DNA of 64,000 nt from Phenylobacterium conjunctum (GCF_042679085.1 NZ_JBHTLQ010000001.1:1-64000); one strand, 5' to 3'. Counted from the first letter of the stretch, positions 26,489 to 35,570 are shown. Notes: a model not told the origin generated them from the sequence alone. Numbers and translations: made by a program.

Positions 26489-27628
26489 CTACCGCCCCGA
26501 CAAATCCACCACCGCATTGTCCAGCGGGAACTCCGCCTTGCGCGGAACCGCGGCGCCGGCGGGCGTCCAGGCGCCGGTCCCCTCAAGGATCGCGGGATCC
26601 TTCGCCTGGCCGTGGTCGACGAAGGCGGCGAGCGCGTGTGGCACGCCTTCCGCCCCCAAAGGCGAGGGGCCGTCCATCAGCTGAAAGTGCAGGTGCGGCG
26701 CGTCCGAATTGCCGGAATTGCCGAGCTTGCCCAGCACCTGGCCGGCCTTGACCTTGTCGCCCGGCTTCACGGTCAGGGTGCCCGGCTGCAGGTGGGCGTA
26801 GAGCGCCCAGGTCCCGGCGCCCAAGTCCATGATCACATAGTCCCCGGCGATGGTCTCCAGGGTCACCGGCACGGTGCGATCGGTGTTGGCGCCATCGTTC
26901 TCCGGCTGGCCGTCGCGGATCGCGGTGACGGTCCCGTCGGCCACCGCCATCACCGGCGCGCCATAGGCATAGAAGTCGGCGTTATGCTTGCCGCCATTGC
27001 GGGCCAGCATCCCGTCGGGGCCGATCTGGATCCAGTCGATGGCGAAGCGCTGGGCGGTGAAGGTGTGGCCGTCCGACTGCATCTGGCTGCGGCGGTGGTC
27101 GAGGCTGGCGAGCGCATTGGCCGCCAGCCAGCGCGGGCCGGACAGCGGCGCAGCGATCACCCGCGCGGAGCCCGGCGCAACCGCCACCTGCGGGCCTGGA
27201 ACCTCCTGGCGCTCCGTCTGGCCGTTCTTGCGCGTATAGGCGAACACCACCTTGTGGGTCAGGGCGCCCGGAACCTTGGCCCCCGGCGCCAGGGCCAGGT
27301 CGACGAACACCACCAGGCTGCGGCCGGCGTCGAGCAGGCCCGGCTGGGCGGGCTCGTGGCCGATGGGCTGCAGCATGGCGTCCAGGGCCTTGGCGTCATA
27401 GGTGGCCAGCACCTGGCCCTGAGCATCTCTGACCGACAATTGGTCCACCGTGACGGCGCGCGGGGCGAAGTTGGTCAGCCGCAGCTCGTACAACAGCCGC
27501 GCCCGCCCGTCGGCCATCACCGCCTGGGGCGGCTTGCCGGCTGAGACCTCGATGGGAAACGCCGTCGGCGCGGCGACCGCGGCCAGGGGCAGGGTGAGAA
27601 GGGCGATGGTGAGGGCGAGGAAACGCAT
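26489..27628 (-). CDS. M23-family peptidase, exported
   Basis: A 379-residue protein with a signal peptide (about 1-20), an N-terminal beta-rich region of about 180 residues and a C-terminal LytM/M23 domain. Motifs are KHNADFYAYGAPV (first His/Asp), YAHLQPGTL and HLHF (second His). M23 enzymes cut peptide bridges in peptidoglycan or act as activators of amidases. The ATG at 27628 starts directly at the signal peptide; an upstream TTG adds three residues. The catalytic ligands look present, so I expect activity, but the substrate may be non-wall peptide. Confidence 0.82.
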   Translation of the reverse strand: MRFLALTIALLTLPLAAVAAPTAFPIEVSAGKPPQAVMADGRARLLYELRLTNFAPRAVTVDQLSVRDAQGQVLATYDAKALDAMLQPIGHEPAQPGLLDAGRSLVVFVDLALAPGAKVPGALTHKVVFAYTRKNGQTERQEVPGPQVAVAPGSARVIAAPLSGPRWLAANALASLDHRRSQMQSDGHTFTAQRFAIDWIQIGPDGMLARNGGKHNADFYAYGAPVMAVADGTVTAIRDGQPENDGANTDRTVPVTLETIAGDYVIMDLGAGTWALYAHLQPGTLTVKPGDKVKAGQVLGKLGNSGNSDAPHLHFQLMDGPSPLGAEGVPHALAAFVDHGQAKDPAILEGTGAWTPAGAAVPRKAEFPLDNAVVDLSGR

Positions 27629-27685
27629 GGCCTGCAACCTAGACCAGCAGCCCCCTCACCCCAACCCTGTCCACTCCCCCTTCCG

Positions 27686-27768
27686 CTCATTCCCGCGAAG
27701 GCGGGAATCCATGCGGCGGTTAGGGCGGATGGTGAGTCAGCTTGAATCCCCGCCTGCGCGGGGATGAG
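27686..27768. repeat. Paired REP-type hairpins
   Basis: Two hairpins lie in inverted orientation: TTCCCGC-GAA-GGCGGGAA with flanking CGCTCA on the left, and ATCCCCGC-CTGC-GCGGGGAT with flanking GAGCG on the right. The two units are partial reverse complements of each other, and base changes keep the stems paired. The pair fills the gap between the mannonate oxidoreductase stop and the M23 gene start. Confidence 0.75.
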
Positions 27769-27780
27769 CGGGGGTGAGGG

Positions 27781-29238
27781 CTAGAACTGCGCCAGAGTGG
27801 CCAGCGCCCCGTCCGACAATAGCTTGTCCAGCCATGCTGTGACCGCCGCGCGGAATTCCGGGCTCCCGGCCAGCCGCTCCGGGAACACCGCGCGCAGGCT
27901 CATGAAGGCCTCCACCTGGGCCGCGGCGTCGCCGACCGCGAGCGCTGCCGTGGTCGCGGCCAGGGGGTCGTCCACCTGGAACGCCGCGCCCGCATCGTCC
28001 AGGCCGCCCTGCCAGCGGATCCAGGCGGCGACGCCCAGCGCGATCGCGTCGATCCCCTGACTGGCGTCGAGCCGCGCGACGGCGGTGGCAAGCAGGCGCT
28101 GGGGGAGCTTCTGGCTGCCGTCCATGGCGATCTGGCGCGTGCGGTGTTGCAGGGCCGGGTTGGCGAAGCGGGCCATGAGTTCGCGGCGATAGGCGGCGAC
28201 GTCCAGGCCGGGGGGCGGGGTGAGGGTGGTCTGGGCCTCGTCCCATAGGGCCTCGACGAAACTCACAGCGTCGGGACGGGACACCACCTGGTGGATGAAG
28301 TCGATCCCGGCCAGGCCGCCCAGATAGGCCATGGCAGAATGGGCGCCATTGAGCAGGCGCAGCTTCGCCTCCTCCCAAGGGGCGACCTCGGCGGTGAGCT
28401 GGACGCCCAGGCCTGCGAAGTCGGGCCGGGGGCCGGCGAAACGGTCCTCGATCACCCATTGGCGGAAGGGCTCGGTCTTGACCATGGCCTGGTCTTCGAC
28501 GCGCAGGCGCGCGGACAGGGCGGCGATGTCGTCGGCCGTGGTGGCCGGGACGATGCGGTCGACCATGGTCTGGGGGAAGGCGCCCTGGGCGGCGATCCAG
28601 GCGGCGAGGCCGGGGTCGTGGGCCCCCGCCAAGGCCAGAACGGCCGCGCGCAGGCGTTTGCCGTTCTCCGGAATGTTGTCGCAGGAGATGGCTGTGAAGG
28701 GGGCCAGGCCCCGCGTCCGGCGGATGGCGAGGGCCGCAGTCAGGAACCCCGGCGCGGTGCGCGGCGCGGCTAGGCTCTGCAGGTCGGCCGCGAGGTCCGG
28801 ATCGTCCGTGAGCAGACGACCTGTCACCGGATCGAGCTTGTAGCCCTTCTCGGTGATGGTCAGGGTGACGATGTGCACGTCCTGGTCGGCCAGGGCCTGG
28901 ACCAGGGCGCCTGGATCGCGCGGGGCGACCAGCACCCCCTGGACCGCGCCGATGATCCGCGCCGCCGTCGTCTCGCCGTCGCGGACCAGCAGTGTGTAGA
29001 GCCCGTCCTGCGGCGCCAGCTGGTCATGGACGTCCGCCGACCGCAGCGAGGCGCCCAGCACGCCCCAGCGCAGGTCGCCGGCCCTAAGCGCATCGTCGAA
29101 CCACACCGCCTGGTGCGCCCGATGAAAGGCGCCGATCCCGAGGTGGACGACCCCGGTCTTCACCGCGCGCCGGTCATAGCCGGGGCGTTCGATGTCGGCG
29201 GCAAGGTGGGCGAGGGCGGTGTCGGTCAGGCGATCCAT
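27781..29238 (-). CDS. uxuB: D-mannonate oxidoreductase (fructuronate reductase)
   Basis: A 485-residue member of the mannitol dehydrogenase family, NAD-linked polyol or uronate dehydrogenases. The cofactor loop VHLGIGAFHRAHQA is near residues 33-46, and the C-terminal domain contains the conserved LLNGAHSAMAYLG lysine-region motif. It follows the mannonate dehydratase gene by 8 bp on the same strand, so fructuronate to mannonate is the most likely reaction. Mannitol or other hexuronate activity cannot be ruled out. No uronate isomerase lies in this window. Confidence 0.86.
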   Translation of the reverse strand: MDRLTDTALAHLAADIERPGYDRRAVKTGVVHLGIGAFHRAHQAVWFDDALRAGDLRWGVLGASLRSADVHDQLAPQDGLYTLLVRDGETTAARIIGAVQGVLVAPRDPGALVQALADQDVHIVTLTITEKGYKLDPVTGRLLTDDPDLAADLQSLAAPRTAPGFLTAALAIRRTRGLAPFTAISCDNIPENGKRLRAAVLALAGAHDPGLAAWIAAQGAFPQTMVDRIVPATTADDIAALSARLRVEDQAMVKTEPFRQWVIEDRFAGPRPDFAGLGVQLTAEVAPWEEAKLRLLNGAHSAMAYLGGLAGIDFIHQVVSRPDAVSFVEALWDEAQTTLTPPPGLDVAAYRRELMARFANPALQHRTRQIAMDGSQKLPQRLLATAVARLDASQGIDAIALGVAAWIRWQGGLDDAGAAFQVDDPLAATTAALAVGDAAAQVEAFMSLRAVFPERLAGSPEFRAAVTAWLDKLLSDGALATLAQF

Positions 29239-29246
29239 GACACCGG

Positions 29247-30458
29247 TTACCAGTTATGCATCGATCCGTCTTCAAGCCGGTTCACCGGCAGGTAGGCCCG
29301 GGCATAGGGATACTTTGCCGCTAGGCCCTCATCGAGGTCGACCCCAAGGCCCGGCGCCTCGCCCGGATGCAGCATGCCGTCGGCGAAGCTGTAGGCGTGC
29401 GGGAAGACCGCGTCGGTCTCTTCGGTGTGGCGCATGTATTCCTGGACCCCGAAGTTCGGGATCGACAGGCCGAAGTGCAGGTGGGCGGCCATGCAGACCG
29501 GCGACAGGTCGGTGGCGCCATGGCAGCCGGTCCTGACGTTATAGAGGTCGGCCAGGGCCGCGATCCGGCGCAGGTGGGTGATGCCGCCGGCGTGCACGGC
29601 GGTGCAGCGGATATAATCGATCAACTGCTCTTCGATCAGCGGCTTGGCGTCCCAGATGGAGTTGAACACCTCGCCGACGGCCAGCGGCGTGGTGGTGTGC
29701 TGGCGGATCAGCCGGAAGCTGGCCGGGTTGTCGGCGGGCGTCGCGTCTTCCAGCCAGAAGGGACGGTAGGGCTCCAGGTCCTTGCCCAGACGCCCGGCCT
29801 CGATGGGGGTGAGGCGGTGGTGGATGTCGTGCAGCAGGTGGACGTCCCAGCCCAGGGCCTCACGGGCGGCGGCGAACAGGGGCGGGACGCTGCGCAGGTA
29901 CTTCTCGGTGGACCAGACATTCTCGGTGGGCAGGTCGGCGTCGGCCGGCTCATAGAACATCTTGTCCTTGGAGACGCCGTAGGTGGAGGCCAGACCCGGC
30001 ACGCCAGACTGCAGGCGGATGGCCTTATAGCCCAGGGCCTTGTAGCGCTGGGCCTCGGCGATGGTGTCCTCCGGCGTCTCGCCATTGGCGTGGCCATAGA
30101 CCATGACACCGGTGCGGCAGGCGCCGCCGAGGAGCTGGTAAAGCGGCATGCCGGCCAGCTTGGCCTTGATATCCCACAGCGCCATGTCCACCGCGGCGAT
30201 GGCCGTCATGGTCACCGGACCCCGGCGCCAGTAGGCCCCGCGATAGAGGAACTGCCAGATATCCTCGATCTGGTGCGCGTCGCGGCCGATCAGGCAGGGG
30301 ACGACATGGTCGGTCAGATAGCTCTCCACCGCCAGCTCACGCCCGTTCAGGGTGGCGTCGCCCAGGCCATAGGTCCCGTCCTCGCACTCGATCTTCAGGG
30401 TCACGAAGTTGCGCCCCGGGCTGGTGACGACAACACGAGCGGCGATGATCTTGGGCAT
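29247..30458 (-). CDS. manD: D-mannonate dehydratase, enolase superfamily
   Basis: A 403-residue enolase-superfamily protein that dehydrates D-mannonate to 2-keto-3-deoxy-gluconate. Family signs are YRGAYWRRGPVTMTAIAAVDMALWDIKAK near 70-97, the HDIHHRLTP segment near 211, WLEDATPADN for metal binding and the C-terminal FPHAYSFADG. The sequence matches the RspA/ManD subgroup that was first studied in Caulobacter and Novosphingobium. It starts the uxuB operon and is divergent from the GntR regulator, with a palindromic region between. Confidence 0.92.
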   Translation of the reverse strand: MPKIIAARVVVTSPGRNFVTLKIECEDGTYGLGDATLNGRELAVESYLTDHVVPCLIGRDAHQIEDIWQFLYRGAYWRRGPVTMTAIAAVDMALWDIKAKLAGMPLYQLLGGACRTGVMVYGHANGETPEDTIAEAQRYKALGYKAIRLQSGVPGLASTYGVSKDKMFYEPADADLPTENVWSTEKYLRSVPPLFAAAREALGWDVHLLHDIHHRLTPIEAGRLGKDLEPYRPFWLEDATPADNPASFRLIRQHTTTPLAVGEVFNSIWDAKPLIEEQLIDYIRCTAVHAGGITHLRRIAALADLYNVRTGCHGATDLSPVCMAAHLHFGLSIPNFGVQEYMRHTEETDAVFPHAYSFADGMLHPGEAPGLGVDLDEGLAAKYPYARAYLPVNRLEDGSMHNW

Positions 30459-30518
30459 GGGCGGGTCCGTTGAGGTGCTTCGCCGTCAGCCTAGCGCGGC
30501 TTGGCCCCGCACCTAACC

Positions 30519-30560
30519 CCCCTCCGCTCATCCCGGCGTTCGCCGGGATGAGCGGAGGGG
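30519..30560. repeat. Perfect 20-bp inverted repeat in divergent promoter region
   Basis: CCCCTCCGCTCATCCCGGCG (30519-30538) is the exact reverse complement of 30541-30560 around a TT loop. It lies between manD (start 30458) and gntR (start 30618). The ATCCCGGCG core resembles the REP-type hairpins at 27.7 kb. A role as REP element or as DNA structure in the promoter region is possible. Confidence 0.8.
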
Positions 30561-30582
30561 TTGCACCATCTCCGCACCCATG

Positions 30583-30600
30583 CACTGTGATCGCAGTTTC
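30583..30600. promoter_or_regulatory. Partial copy of GntR-type operator
   Basis: CACTGTGATCGCAGTTTC matches the core of the perfect palindrome at 31322-31343 (CTGTGATC, then CAGTTT, with one changed centre base). It lies 18 bp before the gntR start, where bound protein could block gntR and perhaps manD. Autoregulation is inferred. Confidence 0.55.
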
Positions 30601-30617
30601 ACCTGCGGACTCAACCC

Positions 30618-31292
30618 ATGTCCCCCCAGAGGCGGGCGCTCGCCGACCAGCATGCGGTGCACGACCAGGTCTATGGCGCCATCCGCCAGGCCCTGATCAC
30701 CGGCCAGATCGCGCCGGGCCGGGGCTTAAGCCTGCGCAGCCTGGCCACCACCATGGGGGTCAGCCCGATGCCGGTGCGCGATGCGGTGCGCCGTCTGGTG
30801 GCCGAGCAGGCCCTGGCGGTGAACCCGGTGAACAAGCGGCTGTCCGTGCCGTCGCTGACCCCGTCACGGCTGGAGCAGCTGCAGCAGGCCCGCCTGTGGA
30901 TCGAGCCGGAGCTGGCGGCGCGGGCCGCGGCGCGCGCCGATCCCGCCCTGGTCAAGCTTCTGCAGGAGATCGACGTGCGCCTGGACAAGGCGCTCAGCGT
31001 CGGGGACGTGGACGCCTACATGGCGGCCAATCACGAGTTCCACTTCACCCTCTATGCGCGCTCGGGGGCCGAGGTGCTGTTGTCCATGGCCGGCGGCCTG
31101 TGGCTGCAGATCGGGCCCTTCATGAGGGTGGTGTTCGGCCGGGTCGGCACGGACAGCCTGCCCGCCGACTACCACGCCATCGCCATCGCCGCCCTGGCCG
31201 CCGGGGACGGGGAGGGCGCCCGCGCCGCCATCGCCGCTGACCTGACACAAGGCATGGACAAGATGCGCGCGGCCGTCGAGGCGATGACATGA
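30618..31292 (+). CDS. GntR/FCD-family transcriptional regulator
   Basis: A 224-residue regulator with an N-terminal winged helix-turn-helix (about 12-77; SLRSLATTMGVSPMPVRDAVRRL) and a C-terminal all-helical FCD ligand domain. FCD members often sense sugar acids or carboxylates and bind short palindromes. It is divergent from manD-uxuB and directly before the polyamine operon, so it may control either. The 22-bp palindrome 30 bp after its stop and a partial copy before its start favour control of the downstream operon plus itself. The ligand cannot be told. Confidence 0.9.
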   Translation: MSPQRRALADQHAVHDQVYGAIRQALITGQIAPGRGLSLRSLATTMGVSPMPVRDAVRRLVAEQALAVNPVNKRLSVPSLTPSRLEQLQQARLWIEPELAARAAARADPALVKLLQEIDVRLDKALSVGDVDAYMAANHEFHFTLYARSGAEVLLSMAGGLWLQIGPFMRVVFGRVGTDSLPADYHAIAIAALAAGDGEGARAAIAADLTQGMDKMRAAVEAMT

Positions 31293-31301
31293 TCCGGCGG
31301 C

Positions 31302-31343
31302 TTGACAGGCGAGAAGGCGGGGCAAACTGTGATCACAGTTTGC
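31302..31343 (+). promoter_or_regulatory. Promoter box and perfect 22-bp palindromic operator
   Basis: A consensus -35 TTGACA is at 31302-31307. Seventeen bases later the -10 position falls in AACTGT, which is inside the palindrome GCAAACTGTGATCACAGTTTGC's left half (whole palindrome 31322-31343, perfect). Binding there would cover the polymerase site. The gene start is 44 bp further on. Confidence 0.75.
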
Positions 31344-31386
31344 GCGAGACCGGCTCGTCCATGTTGACGTCAAAGCGGAGCAGGGC

Positions 31387-32766
31387 ATGAGCCAGACCTT
31401 TCAGGTGACGAACCCGGCGAACCGCGCCGTGCTGGCGAGCCTGCCGGATATGGGCGCTGCGGAAACGCGCGCGGCCATCGATGCGGCCCATGCGGCCTTT
31501 CCCGCCTGGGCGGCGCGGACGGCCAAGGACCGCGGTGCGATCCTGAGGCGCTGGAGCGACCTGATCCTCATGCACACCGAGCGGCTGGCGGCGCTGATGA
31601 CCGCCGAGCAGGGCAAACCCCTGGCAGAGGCGCGCGGCGAAGTGGCCTATGGCGCCAGCTTCATCGACTGGTTCGCCGACGAGGCCAAACGCGCCTATGG
31701 CCACGCGATCCCGACGCCGGATCCCAAGAAGCGCCTGATGTCGGTGAAGCAGCCGATCGGGGTCTGCGCGGCCATCGCGCCCTGGAACTTCCCCATCGCC
31801 ATGATCACCCGCAAGGTCGGCCCGGCCCTCGCCGCCGGCTGCACGGTGGTGGTCAAGCCGGCCGCCGAGACGCCGCTGTGCGCCCTGGCTATCGCCGAAC
31901 TGGCGAGCGAGGCCGGCGTGCCCGAGGGCGTGCTGAACATTGTGACCGGGACCGATGCGTCCGCGATTGGCGCGGTGCTGTGCGAGGACAGCCGGGTCCG
32001 CAAGCTGTCCTTCACCGGCTCGACCCCGGTGGGCAAGCTGCTCTACGGCCAGTGCGCGGGCACGGTGAAGAAGCTCAGCCTCGAGCTGGGCGGCAACGCG
32101 CCCTTTATCGTCTTCGACGACGCCGACCTGGAGGCCGCGGTCGACGGGGCCATGGCCAGCAAGTACCGCAACGCCGGCCAGACCTGCGTCTGCGCCAACC
32201 GCCTGATCGTGCAGTCGGGCATCCATGACGCCTTTGTCGCGCGGCTTGCTGAAAAGGCGGCCGCGCTGAAGGTCGGCGCAGGCGACCAGCCCGGCGTGCA
32301 GATCGGCCCACTGATCACGGCGAAGGCGGTGGCCAAGGTCGAGGGCCTGCTGACCGAGGCCGTGGCGGGCGGCGCCAAGGTGGTGACCGGCGGGACGTCG
32401 GAGGGTCAGTTCTTCACGCCGACCGTGCTGACCGGCGCGACGGCGGACATGCGGATCTTCCGCGAGGAGATCTTCGGCCCCGTGGCCCCGGTGGTGAGGT
32501 TTGAGACTGAGGCCGAAGCCATCGCGCTGGCCAACGCGACGCCCTACGGCCTGGCGGCCTATTTCTTTAGCCGCGACGTGGGCCGCTGCTGGCGGGTGGC
32601 CGAGGCCATCGAGGCCGGCATGGTCGGGATCAATGAGGGCCTGATCTCCACCGAGGTCGCGCCCTTCGGCGGGGTCAAGGAAAGCGGCCTGGGCCGCGAG
32701 GGCGGCTCCGAAGGGCTCGAGGAGTATTTCGAGACCAAGTACCTGTGCTTCGGCGGGGTCGCATGA
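31387..32766 (+). CDS. gabD: NAD(P)-dependent semialdehyde dehydrogenase, GabD-like
   Basis: A 459-residue aldehyde dehydrogenase. Catalytic Cys267 is in GQTCVCANR and the general-base Glu233 in ELGGNAPF; the cofactor motif FTGSTPVGK precedes them. The closest type is succinate-semialdehyde dehydrogenase, which makes succinate as the last step of GABA breakdown. In this operon it may also oxidise gamma-glutamyl-aminobutyraldehyde, since no separate PuuC-like gene is present. It is the first gene of the polyamine operon and overlaps the next gene by four bases. Confidence 0.88.
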   Translation: MSQTFQVTNPANRAVLASLPDMGAAETRAAIDAAHAAFPAWAARTAKDRGAILRRWSDLILMHTERLAALMTAEQGKPLAEARGEVAYGASFIDWFADEAKRAYGHAIPTPDPKKRLMSVKQPIGVCAAIAPWNFPIAMITRKVGPALAAGCTVVVKPAAETPLCALAIAELASEAGVPEGVLNIVTGTDASAIGAVLCEDSRVRKLSFTGSTPVGKLLYGQCAGTVKKLSLELGGNAPFIVFDDADLEAAVDGAMASKYRNAGQTCVCANRLIVQSGIHDAFVARLAEKAAALKVGAGDQPGVQIGPLITAKAVAKVEGLLTEAVAGGAKVVTGGTSEGQFFTPTVLTGATADMRIFREEIFGPVAPVVRFETEAEAIALANATPYGLAAYFFSRDVGRCWRVAEAIEAGMVGINEGLISTEVAPFGGVKESGLGREGGSEGLEEYFETKYLCFGGVA

Positions 32767-34106
32767 GGCTGGACGCGCTCCTCGCCCGAGAGACGGCCCG
32801 GTTCGGCGCCGAGCATCCGCGCTCGGTCGCGATGGCGGCTGAGGCGAGCGCCGTCTGGCGCGGCGGCGCGCCCATGCACTGGATGGGCGACTGGGCGAGC
32901 CCCAGCCCGATCTTCGCCGAGCGCGGGGAGGGGGCGCGGCTGATCGATGTGGATGGCCGGGCCTATGACGACTTCTGCCTGGGCGACACGCCCTCCATGT
33001 TCGGCCATGGCCAGCCGGCGGTGGCGGCCGCGGCGGCGCAGCGCCTGAACCAGGGCGCAGGCTTCATGCTGCCGACGGCGGATGCGGTGACCGTGGGCCG
33101 GCTGCTCGCGGAGCGCTTCGGCCTGCCCCTGTGGCAGGCGGCGGTGACGGCCAGCGACGCCAACCGCGCGGTGATTCGCTGGGCGCGGGCGGTGACGGAG
33201 CGCCCGGTGATCCTGGTCTTCGACGGCTGCTATCACGGCATGGTCGAGGACTGCCTCGTGACCCTGAAGGACGGGGCGACGGCGATGAAGGCCGGGCTGG
33301 TCGGCCAGGTCCACGACATGACCGCGACGACCCGCGTAGTTCCGTTCAACGACCTCGTGGCGTTGGAAGCGGCGCTTGAGCCCGGCGACGTGGCGGCGGT
33401 GTTGGCCGAGCCGGTGATGACCAATTGCGGGATGATCCTGCCGGAGCCCGGCTTCCACGACGCCCTGCGGCGCCTGACGCGGGCCGCCGGGACCCTGCTG
33501 ATCCTGGACGAGACCCACACCCTGTCCTCGGGCTCCGGCGGCTATGTGCGGGCCCATGGCCTGGCGCCGGACATGTTCGTGGTCGGCAAGGCCATCGCCG
33601 GCGGGATCCCCGCCGCGGTCTGGGGCGTGACCGCCGAGCTCAGCGCCCGGATGGATGCGGCCCAGGCGCGCATCGGCCCCGGCCAGTCCGGCATCGGCAC
33701 GACCCTGGCCGGCAATGCGCTGGCGCTGGCGGCCATCAAGACCATGCTGGCCGAAGTCATGACCGAGGCGGCTTATGCCCGCATGGAGGCCGGCGCGGAA
33801 CGGCTGGCGGCCGGGCTGTCAGGCGTGATCGCGCGCCAGGGCCTGGCCTGGAGCGTGGTGCGGGTGGGCGCGCGGGTGGAGCTGGTTTTCGCCGATCCGG
33901 CCCCGAAAAACGCCGCCGAGATGCGCAAGGCCCTGGACCCGGACCTCCTGGCCGCGCTTCATCTGTGGCTGATCAACCGGGGGGTGCTGATCGCGCCCTT
34001 CCACAACATGATGCTGGTGTCGCCGGACACCGCCGACGCCGCCATCGACCGGCTGGTCGAAGCGGTGGACGGATTCGGCGCCGCCCTGAAGGACCTCGCC
34101 GCATGA
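32763..34106 (+). CDS. Class III aminotransferase, glutamate-1-semialdehyde-mutase-like
   Basis: A 447-residue PLP enzyme of the class III fold. The PLP lysine is Lys276 in GKAIAGGIP and the cofactor Asp is in LDETHT near 250. The GKAIAGGIP form and the N-terminal layout resemble glutamate-1-semialdehyde aminomutase rather than GABA aminotransferases. A heme-pathway gene is not expected here, so it more likely acts on an amine or amino acid of the polyamine route. ATGA overlaps on both sides bind it to gabD and to the following ligase gene. The exact substrate is open. Confidence 0.82.
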   Translation: MRLDALLARETARFGAEHPRSVAMAAEASAVWRGGAPMHWMGDWASPSPIFAERGEGARLIDVDGRAYDDFCLGDTPSMFGHGQPAVAAAAAQRLNQGAGFMLPTADAVTVGRLLAERFGLPLWQAAVTASDANRAVIRWARAVTERPVILVFDGCYHGMVEDCLVTLKDGATAMKAGLVGQVHDMTATTRVVPFNDLVALEAALEPGDVAAVLAEPVMTNCGMILPEPGFHDALRRLTRAAGTLLILDETHTLSSGSGGYVRAHGLAPDMFVVGKAIAGGIPAAVWGVTAELSARMDAAQARIGPGQSGIGTTLAGNALALAAIKTMLAEVMTEAAYARMEAGAERLAAGLSGVIARQGLAWSVVRVGARVELVFADPAPKNAAEMRKALDPDLLAALHLWLINRGVLIAPFHNMMLVSPDTADAAIDRLVEAVDGFGAALKDLAA

Positions 34107-35488
34107 CCCTGCCCCTCGTCGCCGACCCGCAGGAGTGCCGCGACTTCCTGGCCGCCAACCCGCAGGTCCAGTTCGTGGAGGTGTTCTTCACCTCGATGAC
34201 CGGGGTGCCGCGCGGCAAGCGCCTGCGGGTGCATGAGCTGCAGGCGATCTATGACTATGGCCGTTTCCTGCCCGGCTCGATCCTGGTGGTCGACACCACC
34301 GGCGCCGACTGCGAGGAGACGGGCCTCGTCTGGGAGGACGGCGACGCCGACCGCCGGGCGCGGCCCGTGCCGGGGACGCTGAAGCTGGCGCCGTGGCTTG
34401 GCCCCGACATGGCCCAGGTGATGCTGTCGCTCTATGAGCTGGACGGGACGCCCAACGATCTCGACCCGCGCCATGTGCTGCGCCGGGTGCTGGATCGTTA
34501 CGAGGCCGACGGCCTGATCCCGGTCGTGGCCTGTGAGCTGGAATACTACCTGGTCGACACCGAGCGGACGGCGGAGGGCGACCTGCAGCCGCCGAAGTCG
34601 GCCCTGACCGGCCAGCGGCCGCACGGCATCCAGGTCTATGGCCTGCCGGAACTGGAGTCTGTGGCGCCGTTCCTGCGCGAACTGTGGGCGACGGCCGACG
34701 TTCTGGGCGTGCCGCTGGAAGGCGCGATTTCGGAGTTCGCGCCCAGCCAGGTGGAGCTGACCCTGAAGCACAAGCCCGACGCCCTGTCGGCGGCGGACGA
34801 CGCGGTGATCTACAAGCGCGCCACCAAGGGGGTGGCCCTGCGCCATGGGTGCGAGGCGACCTTCATGGCCAAGCCCTGGGCCGACCGGGCGGGCAGCGGC
34901 TTCCACGTCCATGTCAGCATCGCCAATCCGGCCGGCGACAACCTGTGCGCCAGCGAGGATCCGCAAGGCTCGGCCCTGCTGAAACACGCCATCGGCGGCA
35001 TGAAGGCGCTGATGGGCGACTGCATGGCCATCTTGGCGCCCAACGCCAATTCGTACCGGCGCTTCAAGGCCAATTCCTACGCGCCCGTGGCGCCGACCTG
35101 GGGGGTGAATAACCGCACGGTCTCCCTGCGGGTGCCGGCTGGACCTGCGCCCACCCGGCATGTGGAGCATCGCGTGGCCGGGGCCGACGCCAACCCGTAC
35201 CTGGTGCTCGCAGCCCTGTTGGCGGCGGCGCACCACGGCATCACGACGAAGGCTGATCCCGGCCCGGCGGTGGAGGGCGACGGTTATGCGGCGGCGGCGC
35301 GGGAGAACACCCGCCTGCCCACCAACTGGTTCGCGGCGGTGGACCTGTTCGATCGCAGCGCGGTGCTGCGCGACTATCTGGGCGACCGGTTCGTGGACAT
35401 GTTCTGCTCGGTGAAGCGGACCGAGCAGGCGCGGTTCTTCGAGGTCGTCACCGCCCTCGATTTTGACTGGTATCTGCGCAACGCCTGA
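34103..35488 (+). CDS. Glutamine-synthetase-family ligase (gamma-glutamylamine synthetase-like), paralogue 1
   Basis: A 461-residue ligase of the glutamine synthetase fold, which joins glutamate to an amine with ATP. The metal-site helix reads CELEYYLVD (about 144-152) and the ATP/metal motif GSGFHVHVS (about 268-276). The adenylation and loop features of the true nitrogen-assimilation enzyme are not obvious. It differs from the PuuA-like paralogue at 41926, whose matching motif is GSAMHIHQS. It may serve another amine or polyamine. Start overlaps the previous stop by four bases. Confidence 0.85.
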   Translation: MTLPLVADPQECRDFLAANPQVQFVEVFFTSMTGVPRGKRLRVHELQAIYDYGRFLPGSILVVDTTGADCEETGLVWEDGDADRRARPVPGTLKLAPWLGPDMAQVMLSLYELDGTPNDLDPRHVLRRVLDRYEADGLIPVVACELEYYLVDTERTAEGDLQPPKSALTGQRPHGIQVYGLPELESVAPFLRELWATADVLGVPLEGAISEFAPSQVELTLKHKPDALSAADDAVIYKRATKGVALRHGCEATFMAKPWADRAGSGFHVHVSIANPAGDNLCASEDPQGSALLKHAIGGMKALMGDCMAILAPNANSYRRFKANSYAPVAPTWGVNNRTVSLRVPAGPAPTRHVEHRVAGADANPYLVLAALLAAAHHGITTKADPGPAVEGDGYAAAARENTRLPTNWFAAVDLFDRSAVLRDYLGDRFVDMFCSVKRTEQARFFEVVTALDFDWYLRNA

Positions 35489-35570
35489 GCCGAGCGCAAA
35501 AATAACAAGGGTTTGGATGGACGGCGGAGCGCCCTCGGGCCTCCGTCGGGGGACGACAAGGAGATCGAGG

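Noticed and set aside
32763..34106. Naming this gene hemL
   Set aside because: Its overlap with polyamine genes and lack of heme-pathway neighbours make that assignment unsafe despite motif likeness.
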